Source of the DNA: Streptomyces sp. NBC_00078
Lineage (GTDB): Bacteria; Actinomycetota; Actinomycetes; Streptomycetales; Streptomycetaceae
Direction: 5' to 3'
Length of the DNA: 64,000 nucleotides
Assembly: GCF_026343335.1 (NCBI RefSeq)
Contig: NZ_JAPELX010000001.1
Span: 1,674,001-1,738,000 of the forward strand
The notes beneath the pieces are model-generated. The model was given only the letters and a program-made list of their open reading frames with translations, was not told where the DNA came from and did no database searches. Every line of letters begins with the position of its first letter. Positions within the stretch are counted from its first letter, which is position 1. Positions 25,583 through 34,169 of this stretch are shown here, piece by piece. Position numbers and translations under genes: made by a program.

Positions 25583-26300
25583 CGCTCCGGCTCCCTCCCT
25601 CGCTCGTGGTCGCGGTCCGTCGGACGAGTTCTCTCTGATGAGTTCTCTGCACCTTACGCAGGTTCGGCAAACTGTTTCATGCGCCCGTCACATCCCCGTA
25701 AACACCGCGTGCGGTCAATTCGCCAACTGTCGCGAGTGGTTGGCCTCTTCCGACTCGCGGGGCGCGGATTCCTCCTTCGGGACGAAGACGCTGACCAGGA
25801 GGACCAAAAGGCCGTCCGCAGCCACGACGGGGCCTGCGGGGGCGCGGCCCCCCGGGCACGCGTACCGGTGGCCGGCCGCCCCGCCCGGTGCGGGAATCGC
25901 AGGCGTGCGGGCACCCGCTGCCACGGGCCCCGCGGCATCGCCGTTCCTCGCTCCGCGCGACTTCCCGCTCTTACTTTCAATGCGCCTGCGGTCCCCTGTG
26001 TTCCCCTGCGTTCCCGCCCGCTCCCCGTGCCCGCCCGCCGCGATCAGGCCTGTGATCAGGCGTTGCCCGCCGGGTCATGAACTCCGCTCGTACGGCGCCC
26101 GGTTGGCGGCCAAAGTCGCGGTCGGCCCGGTGGCGCCGGCCGGGCCGGGTCGTCGCCCCACGTCGGCGTGATCTTCGGGGCGGCGAGTCGGAGTGCGCCG
26201 CGGGCCGCATGTGCGGTCGGCAAGTCCGCTCGCGAGGGCGGTGAGGCTTGGGCGGGGGCGTAGCTCTATGTGATTGGCCGGATCCTTTTCGTACGCCCTT
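25583..26300. other. long intergenic region
   Basis: About 720 bp between the XRE-cupin gene and the betaine transporter terminator. It contains one short candidate gene (25715-25825, minus). The rest shows no conserved protein, RNA fold or repeat that I can recognise. A stretch near 26255 (GGGGGCGTAGCTC) looks like a tRNA 5' end but has no matching arms. Confidence 0.5.
25715..25825 (-). CDS. possible 36-aa membrane peptide
   Basis: A GTG at 25825 opens a 36-codon frame with one hydrophobic stretch (GLLVLLVSVFVPKEE) and a charged tail (SAPRESEEANHSRQLAN). Most third codon positions are G or C, as in real genes here, and GCAGG lies upstream. The frame can extend to a GTG at 25924. It could be a genuine small membrane protein or chance. 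Confidence 0.3.
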   Translation of the reverse strand: MAADGLLVLLVSVFVPKEESAPRESEEANHSRQLAN

Positions 26301-26348
26301 CACGCGCGTGTGGGCGGCCCGTCGCGAAACGGACCGCCCACGCGCGTG
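26301..26348. terminator. strong hairpin downstream of the betaine transporter
   Basis: CACGCGCG and TGGGCGG pair with CCGCCCA and CGCGCGTG around a short loop, with a 2-nt bulge in the left arm: about 15 bp in all. It ends the minus-strand transporter operon 15 bp past its last stop codon. Confidence 0.8.
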
Positions 26349-26362
26349 CTTCTCGGAGGCTT

Positions 26363-28972
26363 CTACTGAGGTGTCATCCGGGCCGCCATGTCCGGGTGCT
26401 CCTTCAGCCAGGCGCCGACGGCCTCCTCCTCGTGGCCCTGACCCCGCTTGTTGATCTCGGCCTCCAGACTGCCGAGCTCGCCCTCACTCATATGGAAGCC
26501 CTTGATCCACTTGGTGAGCTGCGGGTACTGCTCCGGGAACTTCTCGTTGGTGATGGTGCGGATCGTGTTTCCTTCGCCGAAGAGCTTCTTGTCGTCCTTC
26601 AGCTTGGTGAGGCCGTACTGGCTGTATGCCCAGTGCGGCGACCACAGGACGACGGCGACGGGCTCCTTCTTGGCGTACGCCCGCTTGAGCTCGGCCAGCA
26701 TCGCCGGCGTGGAGCCGTCGACGACCTTGTACTCCTTGTCCAGGCCGTAGCCGGGCAGGACCTTCGTCTTGAGGAGGTTCATCTCACCGGTGCCCGGCTC
26801 GATGCCGATGATCTTCCCGTCGAAGGTGCTCGCCTTGCCCTTCAGGTCCTCCAGGGACTTGACGCCCTTCACGTAGGAGGGCACGGCGACCTCCAGCGAG
26901 GTGGGCTGATACCAGGTGCCCAGGTCCTTGAGTCTGTCCTTGCTCTTGTCCCAGTAGTTCTTCTGCGCGTACGGCAGCCACGCGTCGAAGTTGACGTCGA
27001 GGTCACCGGAGGCGAGGCCGGTGTAGACCGGGCCGACGTCCATCTGCTTGAGGTTGAGCTTGTAGCCGCGCCGCTCCAGGACGTTCTTCCAGAGGTAGCT
27101 GACGGCGATGTCCTCGTCCCAGGGGAACCAGGCCACGTTCACGGGGCGCTTGGCCTCGGCCGGGGCAGTGGTGGTGTGGACCGGGGCCAGCTTGTTGACG
27201 AGCCCCGGGTTGTCCTTCAGCCAGAGGCGCACGGCGTCCTGCTGCTTGCCCTTGCCCACCTTGTTGATCTCGGCCTCGAGGCTGGTGAGCTGCTTCTCGG
27301 TCAGCTTGAAGTTCTTCAGCCACTTGGCGACGATGGGGTTCTCCGCTGCGAAGCCCTTGCGGGCGAGCGTATGCACGCCGTCGCCCGTGCCCCAGGCGCC
27401 CCTGGGGTCCTTCAGCTTCTTCAGGTCGTAGTCGCTATAGGCCCAGTGTGGCGACCAGAGCGTCACGACGATCGGCTGCTTCTTGGAGTACGCGCGCTTC
27501 AGCTGGGCCAGCATGGCGGGCGTGGAGCTGTCGACGACCTTGTACTGCCCGTCGATGCCGTACTCCTTGAGAACCTTGCTCTTCAGCAGGCTCATCATGC
27601 CGGCGCTGGGCTCGATGCCGGTGATCTTGCCGCCGAACTCGGAAGCCTTGCCCTTGAGGTCCGCGAGGGAGTTGACGTCCTTCATGTACGACGGCACGGT
27701 CAGCTCCAGGGACGTCCGGCCGTACCAGGAACCGAGGTCGTCGAGCTTGCTGCCGTACTTCTTCCAGTACTCGGCGTGTGTGGTCGGCAGCCATGCGTCC
27801 GTCTGGAAGTCGAGCTGGCCCGAGGCGAGCGAGGTGTAGAGCGGGCCCGCTTCGAGTTGCTTGGTCTCGACGTCGAAGCCGCGCTGCTCGAGGATCTCCC
27901 TCCACAGGAAGGTGGAGGCGACGCCCTCGTCCCAGGGGATGTAGCCGATGGTGATCTTACTGCCCCGGCCGACGTTCCTCGCATCCGAGACGGTGGTCTC
28001 GCTGTTCGAGCCGCCGAAGATACCCATTCCGCCTGCGACCAGTGCGAGAACGACGACTCCGATGACCGCGACCGCCGGACGCGGGCGGAAGTTCCAGAGT
28101 GTCACACCGTGGGCGGCACGCAGCTTGGCGAGAGCACGGCGGCCCGTCGGGGACGCTTGGGTGCCCAGGGCGCTGGTCATGCGGTCCAGGTAGATCGCCA
28201 GGATCACGATGGAGACGCCGGCCTCGGAGCCGAGGCCGACATTGAGCTGGCCGAGAGCCTCGTTCACGTCGGCGCCCAGTCCGTCGGCACCGACCATGCC
28301 CGCGATGGCCGCCATGGACAGGCCCAGCATGATGACCTGGTTGACGCCGGCCATGATCGTGGGGAGCGCGAGCGGAAGCTGGATGCGCAGCAGGGTGTCG
28401 CGCGGCGTGGTGCCGAACGCGTCGGCGGCCTCGACCAGTTCCGTGTCGACCTGGCGGATGCCCAACTCCGTCATGCGGACCCCGGGAGCCAGGGCGAAGA
28501 TTAGGGTCGCGACGATGCCGGCGGGAGCTCCCGAGCCGAAGAAGAGAATGGCCGGGATGAGGTAGATCATCGCGGGGAGCGTCTGCATGAAGTCCAGGAC
28601 CGGCCGTACCAGAGCGCTGACCCGGTCCGAACGGGCCGCCCAGACACCGACCGGCACCGAGATGACCAGGGCGATGATCGTCGCAACGAGGACCAGTGAC
28701 AACGTCATCATCGCGTGGTCCCACAGCTCCAGGGAGTCGACGAACGCGAATCCGACCAAGGTCAGCACACCGGCGACCAGGCCGCGCAGCCAGAACGCGA
28801 TCATGGCGAAGATGCCCGCGAGCAGCAGGGGGTGCGGGGCCTCGAGGATGGCGTCGATACCGTCGTAGCAGCCCTCGAAGACGGTCTTGAGCAGGTCGAA
28901 CAGCCAGGCCATGTGGTCGAGCAGCCAGTCGACCGTGCTGTTGACCCAGTCGCCGAACGGAATCCTAGGCAT
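26363..28972 (-). CDS. glycine betaine/proline ABC permease fused to two substrate-binding domains
   Basis: This 869-aa protein joins a ProW/OpuAB-type permease (residues about 1-300; several membrane helices, EAA-like AFGTTPRDTLLRIQLPLALPTIMAG) to a transmembrane linker (about 313-333) and two tandem OpuAC domains (about 339-600 and 609-869). Both domains keep the aromatic ligand-binding features (PWDE, DAWLP, LWSPHWAYS). It imports glycine betaine or a similar osmoprotectant; the binding domains should face outward, tethered to the membrane. Its ATG overlaps the ATPase stop by 8 nt. Confidence 0.92.
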   Translation of the reverse strand: MPRIPFGDWVNSTVDWLLDHMAWLFDLLKTVFEGCYDGIDAILEAPHPLLLAGIFAMIAFWLRGLVAGVLTLVGFAFVDSLELWDHAMMTLSLVLVATIIALVISVPVGVWAARSDRVSALVRPVLDFMQTLPAMIYLIPAILFFGSGAPAGIVATLIFALAPGVRMTELGIRQVDTELVEAADAFGTTPRDTLLRIQLPLALPTIMAGVNQVIMLGLSMAAIAGMVGADGLGADVNEALGQLNVGLGSEAGVSIVILAIYLDRMTSALGTQASPTGRRALAKLRAAHGVTLWNFRPRPAVAVIGVVVLALVAGGMGIFGGSNSETTVSDARNVGRGSKITIGYIPWDEGVASTFLWREILEQRGFDVETKQLEAGPLYTSLASGQLDFQTDAWLPTTHAEYWKKYGSKLDDLGSWYGRTSLELTVPSYMKDVNSLADLKGKASEFGGKITGIEPSAGMMSLLKSKVLKEYGIDGQYKVVDSSTPAMLAQLKRAYSKKQPIVVTLWSPHWAYSDYDLKKLKDPRGAWGTGDGVHTLARKGFAAENPIVAKWLKNFKLTEKQLTSLEAEINKVGKGKQQDAVRLWLKDNPGLVNKLAPVHTTTAPAEAKRPVNVAWFPWDEDIAVSYLWKNVLERRGYKLNLKQMDVGPVYTGLASGDLDVNFDAWLPYAQKNYWDKSKDRLKDLGTWYQPTSLEVAVPSYVKGVKSLEDLKGKASTFDGKIIGIEPGTGEMNLLKTKVLPGYGLDKEYKVVDGSTPAMLAELKRAYAKKEPVAVVLWSPHWAYSQYGLTKLKDDKKLFGEGNTIRTITNEKFPEQYPQLTKWIKGFHMSEGELGSLEAEINKRGQGHEEEAVGAWLKEHPDMAARMTPQ

Positions 28973-30065
28973 CGGCGATCACCTTCTCGTCGCCCTGGTC
29001 GCGGGGAGAGTCACCCGGCGCGGGTGCGCGCCGCTCGTCGCCGAGGAAGCCGACCAGGCGCTGCTGCTGGACCACTCCGACGAGTGTGCGTTCGCCGTCC
29101 AGTACGGCCACCGGGTGCGTCGACCTGGCACTCATCGCGCAGAGTTCGGTGAACGGCGTGTCGGGCGTCGCCGTCTCGCAGTCGCTCTCGCAGCCGCAGT
29201 CGGCCTCGTCACCCCGTACGTCCGTGTCCATGACGGCGGACGCGGTCAGGACCCGGGAGCGGTCGACGTCCTGGATGAAGGAGGCCACGTAGTCGTTGGC
29301 CGGGCGCATCAGGATGTCCTCGGCGCTGCCGATCTGGACGATACGGCCGTCGCGCATGACGGCGATGCGGTCGCCCAGGCGCATGGCCTCGTTGAGGTCG
29401 TGGGTGATGAAGACGATCGTCTTCTTCAGCGTCTGCTGCAGCTGGAGCAGCTGGTCCTGCATGTCGCGGCGGATCAGCGGGTCCAGCGCACTGAACGACT
29501 CGTCCATCAGAAGCAGGTCGGCGTCGGTGGCGAGGGCGCGGGCGAGGCCGACGCGCTGCTGCATACCGCCGGAGAGCTCGTCCGGCCAGGACTTCTCCCA
29601 CCCGGCCAGACCGCACAGGGCCAGCGCCTCGCCGGCGCGCTGCTCGCGCTCGGCGCGGGGCACGCCCTGCACGGCCAGGCCGTAGGCGGCGTTCTCCAGA
29701 ACGCTGCGGTGTGGAAACAGCGCGAAGTGCTGGAAGACCATGCTGATCTTCTTCGCGCGGACCGCTCGCAGCTCGCGGTCGCCGAGCGCGGTCAGGTCGT
29801 CGCCGTCGAAGCGGACGTGCCCGGCGGTCGGCTCCAGCAGTCCGTTGAGCATGCGCAGCAGTGTGGACTTGCCGGAACCGGACAGGCCCATGACGACGAA
29901 GATCTCGCCGGGTTCCACCGTGAAGGAGGCGTCGATCACTGCGGCGGTGCTGCCGTCTGCGCGCAGCTCCTCCCGGTCGGCTCCCTGGTGGAGCCGCTCG
30001 ACTGCGTCGTCTGGTCGTCTGCCGAACACCTTGTAGAGATGTTCGGCCTCAAGCCTGGATGACAC
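28965..30065 (-). CDS. glycine betaine/proline ABC transporter ATP-binding protein
   Basis: The 366-aa ATPase has Walker A (GLSGSGKST), Q-loop (MVFQHFALFPHRSVLENAAYGL), signature LSGGMQQRVGLARAL, Walker B LLMDESFSALDP and His-loop FITHDLNEA, followed by a C-terminal CBS-like region (MRPANDYVASFIQDVDRSRVL... and a second module) as in OpuAA/ProV. It powers the fused permease encoded next. The GTG at 30065 is chosen because conserved sequence (MSSRLEAEHLYKVFG) begins there. A 42-residue insert between strand 1 and Walker A is usual for ProV-type proteins. Confidence 0.92.
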   Translation of the reverse strand: MSSRLEAEHLYKVFGRRPDDAVERLHQGADREELRADGSTAAVIDASFTVEPGEIFVVMGLSGSGKSTLLRMLNGLLEPTAGHVRFDGDDLTALGDRELRAVRAKKISMVFQHFALFPHRSVLENAAYGLAVQGVPRAEREQRAGEALALCGLAGWEKSWPDELSGGMQQRVGLARALATDADLLLMDESFSALDPLIRRDMQDQLLQLQQTLKKTIVFITHDLNEAMRLGDRIAVMRDGRIVQIGSAEDILMRPANDYVASFIQDVDRSRVLTASAVMDTDVRGDEADCGCESDCETATPDTPFTELCAMSARSTHPVAVLDGERTLVGVVQQQRLVGFLGDERRAPAPGDSPRDQGDEKVIADA

Positions 30066-30259
30066 GCGTACCTTCTCGTCTCGGCGGCGGGGAAGGGAGA
30101 CGACAGGCAGTAACCAGTTGAAGATGCAATCGCCGTCGCTCCGGGGCGGCGCCTGCCCCGAGCGGTTCAGACCAAACGCGCCAGTGGTCCAGTTCACAAG
30201 CCGCTTACAAGTGCCATGCGGCGGCGGTCGCACGGTGACTGTCAGTGCCGTACGGCATG

Positions 30260-31189
30260 ATGCGAGGCGTGACCGGACGACTGATGCTCCTCGACACCGC
30301 CTCGCTCTACTTCCGCGCCTACTTCGGCGTGCCGGACTCCGTGAAGGCCCCGGACGGCACTCCGGTGAACGCCGTGCGCGGGCTCCTCGAATTCATCGAC
30401 CGCCTCGTCAAGGACCACCGCCCCGACCACCTGGTGGCGTGCATGGACGCCGACTGGCGTCCCCAGTGGCGGGTCGACCTCATCCCCTCCTACAAGGCGC
30501 ACCGTGTCGCCGAGGAGCGCGAGGCGGGGCCGGACGAGGAGGAGATGCCGGACACGCTCTCCCCGCAGGTGCCCGTCATCGAGGCGGTCCTCGACGCGCT
30601 CGGCATCGCGCGCGTGGGCGTCGCGGAGTACGAGGCGGACGACGTGATCGGCACGTTCACCGCCCGGGCGAAGGGCCCGGTCGACATCGTCACCGGCGAC
30701 CGCGACCTGTACCAGCTGGTGGACGACCAGCGGGGGGTGCGCGTGCTGTACCCGCTCAAGGGCGTCGGCACCCTGCAGCTCACCGACGAGGCGTGGCTGC
30801 GCGAGAAGTACGGGGTCGACGGCAGGGGGTACGCGGATCTGGCGCTGCTGCGCGGCGACCCGAGCGACGGACTGCCGGGCGTGCCCGGCATCGGCGAGAA
30901 GACGGCCTCGAAGCTGCTGGCCGAGTTCGGGGACGTGGCCGGGATCATGGCCGCGGTCGAGGACCCGAAGGCCAAGCTCACGCCGTCGCAGCGGAGGCGG
31001 CTCGACGAGTCGCGGCCGTATGTCGCGGTGGCGCCGAAGGTGATCAAGGTCGCCGACGACGTTCCGCTGCCGGACGTCGACACGAACCTGCCGCACACCC
31101 CGCGCGACCCGGCGGCAGTGGAGGAGCTGGCGGTTCGCTGGGGGCTGGGCGGGTCGCTGCAGCGGCTGCTCACCACCCTCGGCACGTGA
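30260..31189 (+). CDS. 5'-3' exonuclease / flap-nuclease domain protein
   Basis: The protein of about 309 aa is the stand-alone 5' nuclease domain of DNA polymerase I type: MLLDTASLYFRAYF, the acidic metal ligands in ACMDADWRPQWR, EYEADDVIGTF and TGDRDLYQLV, and the helix-hairpin-helix DGLPGVPGIGEKTASKLL. No polymerase domain follows. It probably processes flaps or RNA primers. The start is uncertain: ATG at 30257 or 30260 or GTG at 30269. Confidence 0.88.
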   Translation: MRGVTGRLMLLDTASLYFRAYFGVPDSVKAPDGTPVNAVRGLLEFIDRLVKDHRPDHLVACMDADWRPQWRVDLIPSYKAHRVAEEREAGPDEEEMPDTLSPQVPVIEAVLDALGIARVGVAEYEADDVIGTFTARAKGPVDIVTGDRDLYQLVDDQRGVRVLYPLKGVGTLQLTDEAWLREKYGVDGRGYADLALLRGDPSDGLPGVPGIGEKTASKLLAEFGDVAGIMAAVEDPKAKLTPSQRRRLDESRPYVAVAPKVIKVADDVPLPDVDTNLPHTPRDPAAVEELAVRWGLGGSLQRLLTTLGT

Positions 31190-31257
31190 ACCGGCGCGTG
31201 GACAATGTTTCGCGGAAACGGCTGTCTGTAGGGCGTTCCCTCAGAGCGAGGTGCTAA

Positions 31258-31276
31258 CTTAGGTAAGCCTAAGCAT
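31258..31276 (+). promoter_or_regulatory. iron box (DmdR/IdeR-type operator)
   Basis: The sequence CTTAGGTAAGCCTAAGCA lies 20-38 bp before the start of the siderophore-interacting protein. It shows the TTAGG and CCTAA arms of the DtxR-family consensus (TTAGGTTAGGCTAACCTAA), matching most positions. Iron-dependent repression is expected. Confidence 0.75.
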
Positions 31277-31295
31277 GGAAGTATGGGAGGCCGTC

Positions 31296-32144
31296 ATGGC
31301 AGAACGTCCGGCTCGGAGACCGCGGAAGCCCTATTCCGCGCAGGTCGTCCGCACAGAGCGGCTGACCCCGCACATGCAGCGCGTGGTCCTCGGCGGCGAG
31401 GGACTGGCGGGCTTCACGGCCGACACCTGCACCGACCACTACGTGAAGCTGCTGTTCCCCCCGGCCGACGGCGTGACCTATCCGGAGCCCTTCGACGTGG
31501 AGCGAATCCGCGAGGAACTCCCGCGCGAGCAGTGGCCGGTGACGCGGACGTACACCGTGCGGGCCTTCGACCCCCAGTCCCGTGAGCTGACGCTGGACTT
31601 CGTGATCCACGGCGACGAGGGGCTGGCCGGGCCGTGGGCGAAGCGTGTCCAGCCGGGCGAGACCGTGCGCTTCACTGGCCCCGGCGGGGCCTACGCCCCC
31701 GACGTGAGCGCCGACTGGCATCTGCTCGTCGGCGACGAGAGCGCCCTGCCCGCGATCGCCCGCTCCCTGGAGGCGCTGCCCGAGGGCGTCACGGCGCACG
31801 CCTTCGTAGAGGTCCACGGGCCCGAGGAGGAGCAGAAGGTCGACTCCGACGTGGAGGTCGTCTGGCTGCACCGCGGGGACCGGCCCGTGGGCGAGATGCT
31901 GTGCGAGGCCGTACGGACGCTGCAGTTCCCCCAGGGCCGCCCGCACGCGTTCGTGCACGGCGAGGCGCACTGCGTGAAGGAGCTGCGCCAACTGCTGCGC
32001 GTCGAGAGGCAGATCCGGCGCGAGGACCTGTCGATCTCCGGCTACTGGCGGCTCGGCCACGACGAGGACGGCTGGCAGGCCTCCAAGCGCGACTGGAACG
32101 CACGGATCGAGACGGAGCAGGAGGGCGCCGCCCCCGCCGCCTGA
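31296..32144 (+). CDS. siderophore-interacting flavoprotein (ferric-siderophore reductase)
   Basis: The 282-aa SIP-family protein has an FAD-binding barrel with the RxYT motif (TRTYTVRAFD), FTGPGGAYAP, and the NAD-binding half (HLLVGDESALPAIARSLEALP, HAFVHGEAHCVKELRQLL, DLSISGYWRLG). It reduces iron in imported ferric siderophores to release it in the cytoplasm. The ATG at 31296 follows GGGAGG at the right distance; an in-frame ATG at 31275 would overlap the iron box. Confidence 0.92.
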   Translation: MAERPARRPRKPYSAQVVRTERLTPHMQRVVLGGEGLAGFTADTCTDHYVKLLFPPADGVTYPEPFDVERIREELPREQWPVTRTYTVRAFDPQSRELTLDFVIHGDEGLAGPWAKRVQPGETVRFTGPGGAYAPDVSADWHLLVGDESALPAIARSLEALPEGVTAHAFVEVHGPEEEQKVDSDVEVVWLHRGDRPVGEMLCEAVRTLQFPQGRPHAFVHGEAHCVKELRQLLRVERQIRREDLSISGYWRLGHDEDGWQASKRDWNARIETEQEGAAPAA

Positions 32145-32161
32145 GACACCCGCCGACACCC

Positions 32162-32196
32162 GAAGCGGCGGCACCTCATGGAGGCGCCGCCGCTTC
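32162..32196. terminator. bidirectional terminator between convergent genes
   Basis: GAAGCGGCGGC and GCCGCCGCTTC form a perfect 11-bp stem between the siderophore-interacting protein and the convergent ABC-2 permease. Confidence 0.85.
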
Positions 32197-32205
32197 ATGC
32201 TTGGC

Positions 32206-32982
32206 TCACACCGACCGCTGGTACGACCTGAACGTCCGGATCGACAGCCACACCGCCGCCACCGCCAGCACGACCAGCGCCCCGCCGCGGCTGAGCACGT
32301 CACCCCAGTGGGGGTGCTCGGACAGTGCCGAACGGCCCGCGACCATCGCCCAGTTGAGCGGGTTGAAGTCCGCGATGTGCCGCATCCAGGAAGGCATCTG
32401 GGACGGCGCCATGAAGGCGGAGGACAGGAAGGTCAACGGCAGCAGCAGGAAGGTGTTGATGCCGATGATCGACTCCCGCTCCTGCACCAGCATGCCCAGC
32501 GCGTTGGACAGCGCCCCGAAGACCGTGCCGAGCAGCACGGCGGCGAGGACCAGGATCGCGATGCCGCCGACGCCGCCCGGATAGTCGGCGCCGCCCGCCA
32601 GCGCGAGCAGCACGATGACGACCGACTGGAAGGCGGTGATCAGGCCGTTGTTGACGACGTTGCCGTTCATCAGTGCGGCCCGGCTGACCGGGGTGGTCAG
32701 GAAGCGGTTGAGCGTGCCCCGCTGGATCTCCTCCAACGTGCCCATGCCGGCCCACATGTTGGAGCTGAGCGCACTCATCACGACGACGCCGGGGACCAGG
32801 TAGTCGAGGTACGTGGTCGTCCCGAAGCCGCCCAGTTCCACGACCTTCTTGAAGAGGTTGCCGAACAGGAACAGCCAGATCACCGGCTGGATCAGGGTGA
32901 TGATCGCGTAGGCGGGCTGCCGCGTGAACACCATGAGTTGACGCTGCGTCATGTACCAGGTCTGGGAGACGGCCGTGCTCAT
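32206..32982 (-). CDS. ABC-2 type transporter permease (DrrB-like)
   Basis: The 258-aa membrane protein has about six helices and the ABC-2 signature region near the C-terminus (MLVQERESIIGINTFLLLPLTFLSSAFMAPSQMPSWMR). It starts MSTAVSQTWYMTQRQLMVF. It pairs with the ATPase encoded immediately upstream (4-bp overlap) as an exporter of drugs, lipids or a peptide; the substrate is unknown. A PadR gene upstream suggests induction by a toxic ligand. Confidence 0.9.
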   Translation of the reverse strand: MSTAVSQTWYMTQRQLMVFTRQPAYAIITLIQPVIWLFLFGNLFKKVVELGGFGTTTYLDYLVPGVVVMSALSSNMWAGMGTLEEIQRGTLNRFLTTPVSRAALMNGNVVNNGLITAFQSVVIVLLALAGGADYPGGVGGIAILVLAAVLLGTVFGALSNALGMLVQERESIIGINTFLLLPLTFLSSAFMAPSQMPSWMRHIADFNPLNWAMVAGRSALSEHPHWGDVLSRGGALVVLAVAAVWLSIRTFRSYQRSV

Positions 32983-33998
32983 CGCGCACCTCCGGCGAGG
33001 ACGAGGTCATCGGCGGTGGCTTCGGTGTCGGCCTCGGAGTAACGGCGGCCCGCATAGCGGAGGTAGACGTCGTCGAGGGAGGGCCGGGCCACGGTCGCGG
33101 CGGCCACCGCGACCCCGGCCCGCTCCAGCGCCCCGAGCAGCGCGGGTACCGCGGCTGCTCCGTCGTCGGCGCGGACGCTGACGCGGCGCCCGTCGACCAG
33201 CACCTCATGCACGCCGGGCAGGGCGCCGAGGGCGCCCATGAGCAGGGTACGGCCGGCCTCGCCGACCGCCTCCCGCAGCTCCAGGTGGACGGCGTCGCCG
33301 CGGAGTTCACCCTTGAGCGCGTCCGGTGTGCCCTGTACGACCACCCGGCCGCGGTCGACGATGGCGATGCCCTCGGCGAGCCGGTCGGCCTCTTCGAGGT
33401 AGTGGGTGGTGAGCAGGATCGTCAGCCCCTCCTCCCCGGCCAGCCGGTCGATCTCGTCCCACATCGCGGTGCGCGCCTCGGGGTCCAGTCCGGTGGTGGG
33501 TTCGTCGAGGAAGAGCACCTCGGGCCGGTGCACCAGACCGAGGGCGACGTCGAGGCGGCGCCGCATCCCGCCGGAGTAACCCTTCACCTGCCGGCCCGCG
33601 GCCTCTGCCAGGCTGAAGCGGTCGAGCAGCTCGGTCACCCGGCTGTTGAGCGCGGCGCCCTTCAACCCGTAGAGCCTGCCCTGCAGTTGGAGGTTCTCGC
33701 GGCCCGTGGCGACCGGGTCGGCGCCGGAGCTCTGGGCGACCACGCCGATCGCGCGGCGCACCCGGGCGGGGTGGCGCAGCACGTCGTGTCCGGCGACGGT
33801 CGCCGAGCCCGAGTCGGGGCGGGCCAGGGTGGTGAGGATCTTGACGGTGGTGGACTTGCCGGCGCCGTTGGGCCCGAGGAGCCCGAAGACGGTGCCGGGT
33901 TCGACGGTGACGTCCATGCCGCACAGGGCGGTGACATCACCGGAGTAGGTCTTGATCAGCTGGCGCGCCTCCACTGCGGGCGCACGGGTGGCACTCAT
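32979..33998 (-). CDS. daunorubicin-resistance-type (DrrA) ABC transporter ATPase
   Basis: The 339-aa ATPase has Walker A (GLLGPNGAGKST), signature YSGGMRRRLDVALGLV, Walker B VLFLDEPTTGLD, and the DrrA-type C-terminal domain (GRVVVQGTPDALKGELRGDAVHLELREAVGE...). It energises the adjacent permease. ATG at 33998, where homology begins (MSATRAPAVEARQLIKTYSG). Confidence 0.92.
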   Translation of the reverse strand: MSATRAPAVEARQLIKTYSGDVTALCGMDVTVEPGTVFGLLGPNGAGKSTTVKILTTLARPDSGSATVAGHDVLRHPARVRRAIGVVAQSSGADPVATGRENLQLQGRLYGLKGAALNSRVTELLDRFSLAEAAGRQVKGYSGGMRRRLDVALGLVHRPEVLFLDEPTTGLDPEARTAMWDEIDRLAGEEGLTILLTTHYLEEADRLAEGIAIVDRGRVVVQGTPDALKGELRGDAVHLELREAVGEAGRTLLMGALGALPGVHEVLVDGRRVSVRADDGAAAVPALLGALERAGVAVAAATVARPSLDDVYLRYAGRRYSEADTEATADDLVLAGGAR

Positions 33999-34123
33999 GA
34001 TGGCTGCTCTCCTGATGAGCGGATGACAGCTGATCCGTCCGTGCAAGGAGTGCCGGGCTATCCTGGGTGTGCCGCACCTCGATCGCCTGGACTGCCTCAC
34101 GGCGGATTCAGCTCGGGGTTCGA

Positions 34124-34166
34124 GACCCTGGCAGGGCTGCTGCAACAGCCCGGCCGGGGTCTTTTT
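34124..34166 (+). terminator. plus-strand intrinsic terminator-like hairpin with T-tract
   Basis: GACCC and GGGCTG pair with CAGCCC and GGGTC across a symmetric internal loop and a 6-nt apical loop, then TTTTT at 34162-34166. The orientation is plus, although both flanking genes (drrA-like and padR) are minus. A tRNA T-arm-like stretch overlaps its left side (34114-34130). The transcript it would end is unknown. Confidence 0.55.
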
Positions 34167-34169
34167 CGT

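Noticed and set aside
26251-26290. tRNA-like start GGGGGCGTAGCTC
   Set aside because: No anticodon arm, no T-arm and no pairing acceptor strand can be drawn downstream.
26270-28504. 744-codon plus-strand frame opposite the betaine permease
   Set aside because: Antisense shadow of a clearly recognised transporter.
34045-34140. Possible tRNA ending in the T-arm-like stretch at 34114-34130
   Set aside because: No 7-bp acceptor partner and no anticodon stem-loop with correct spacing; kept only as an observation on the terminator.
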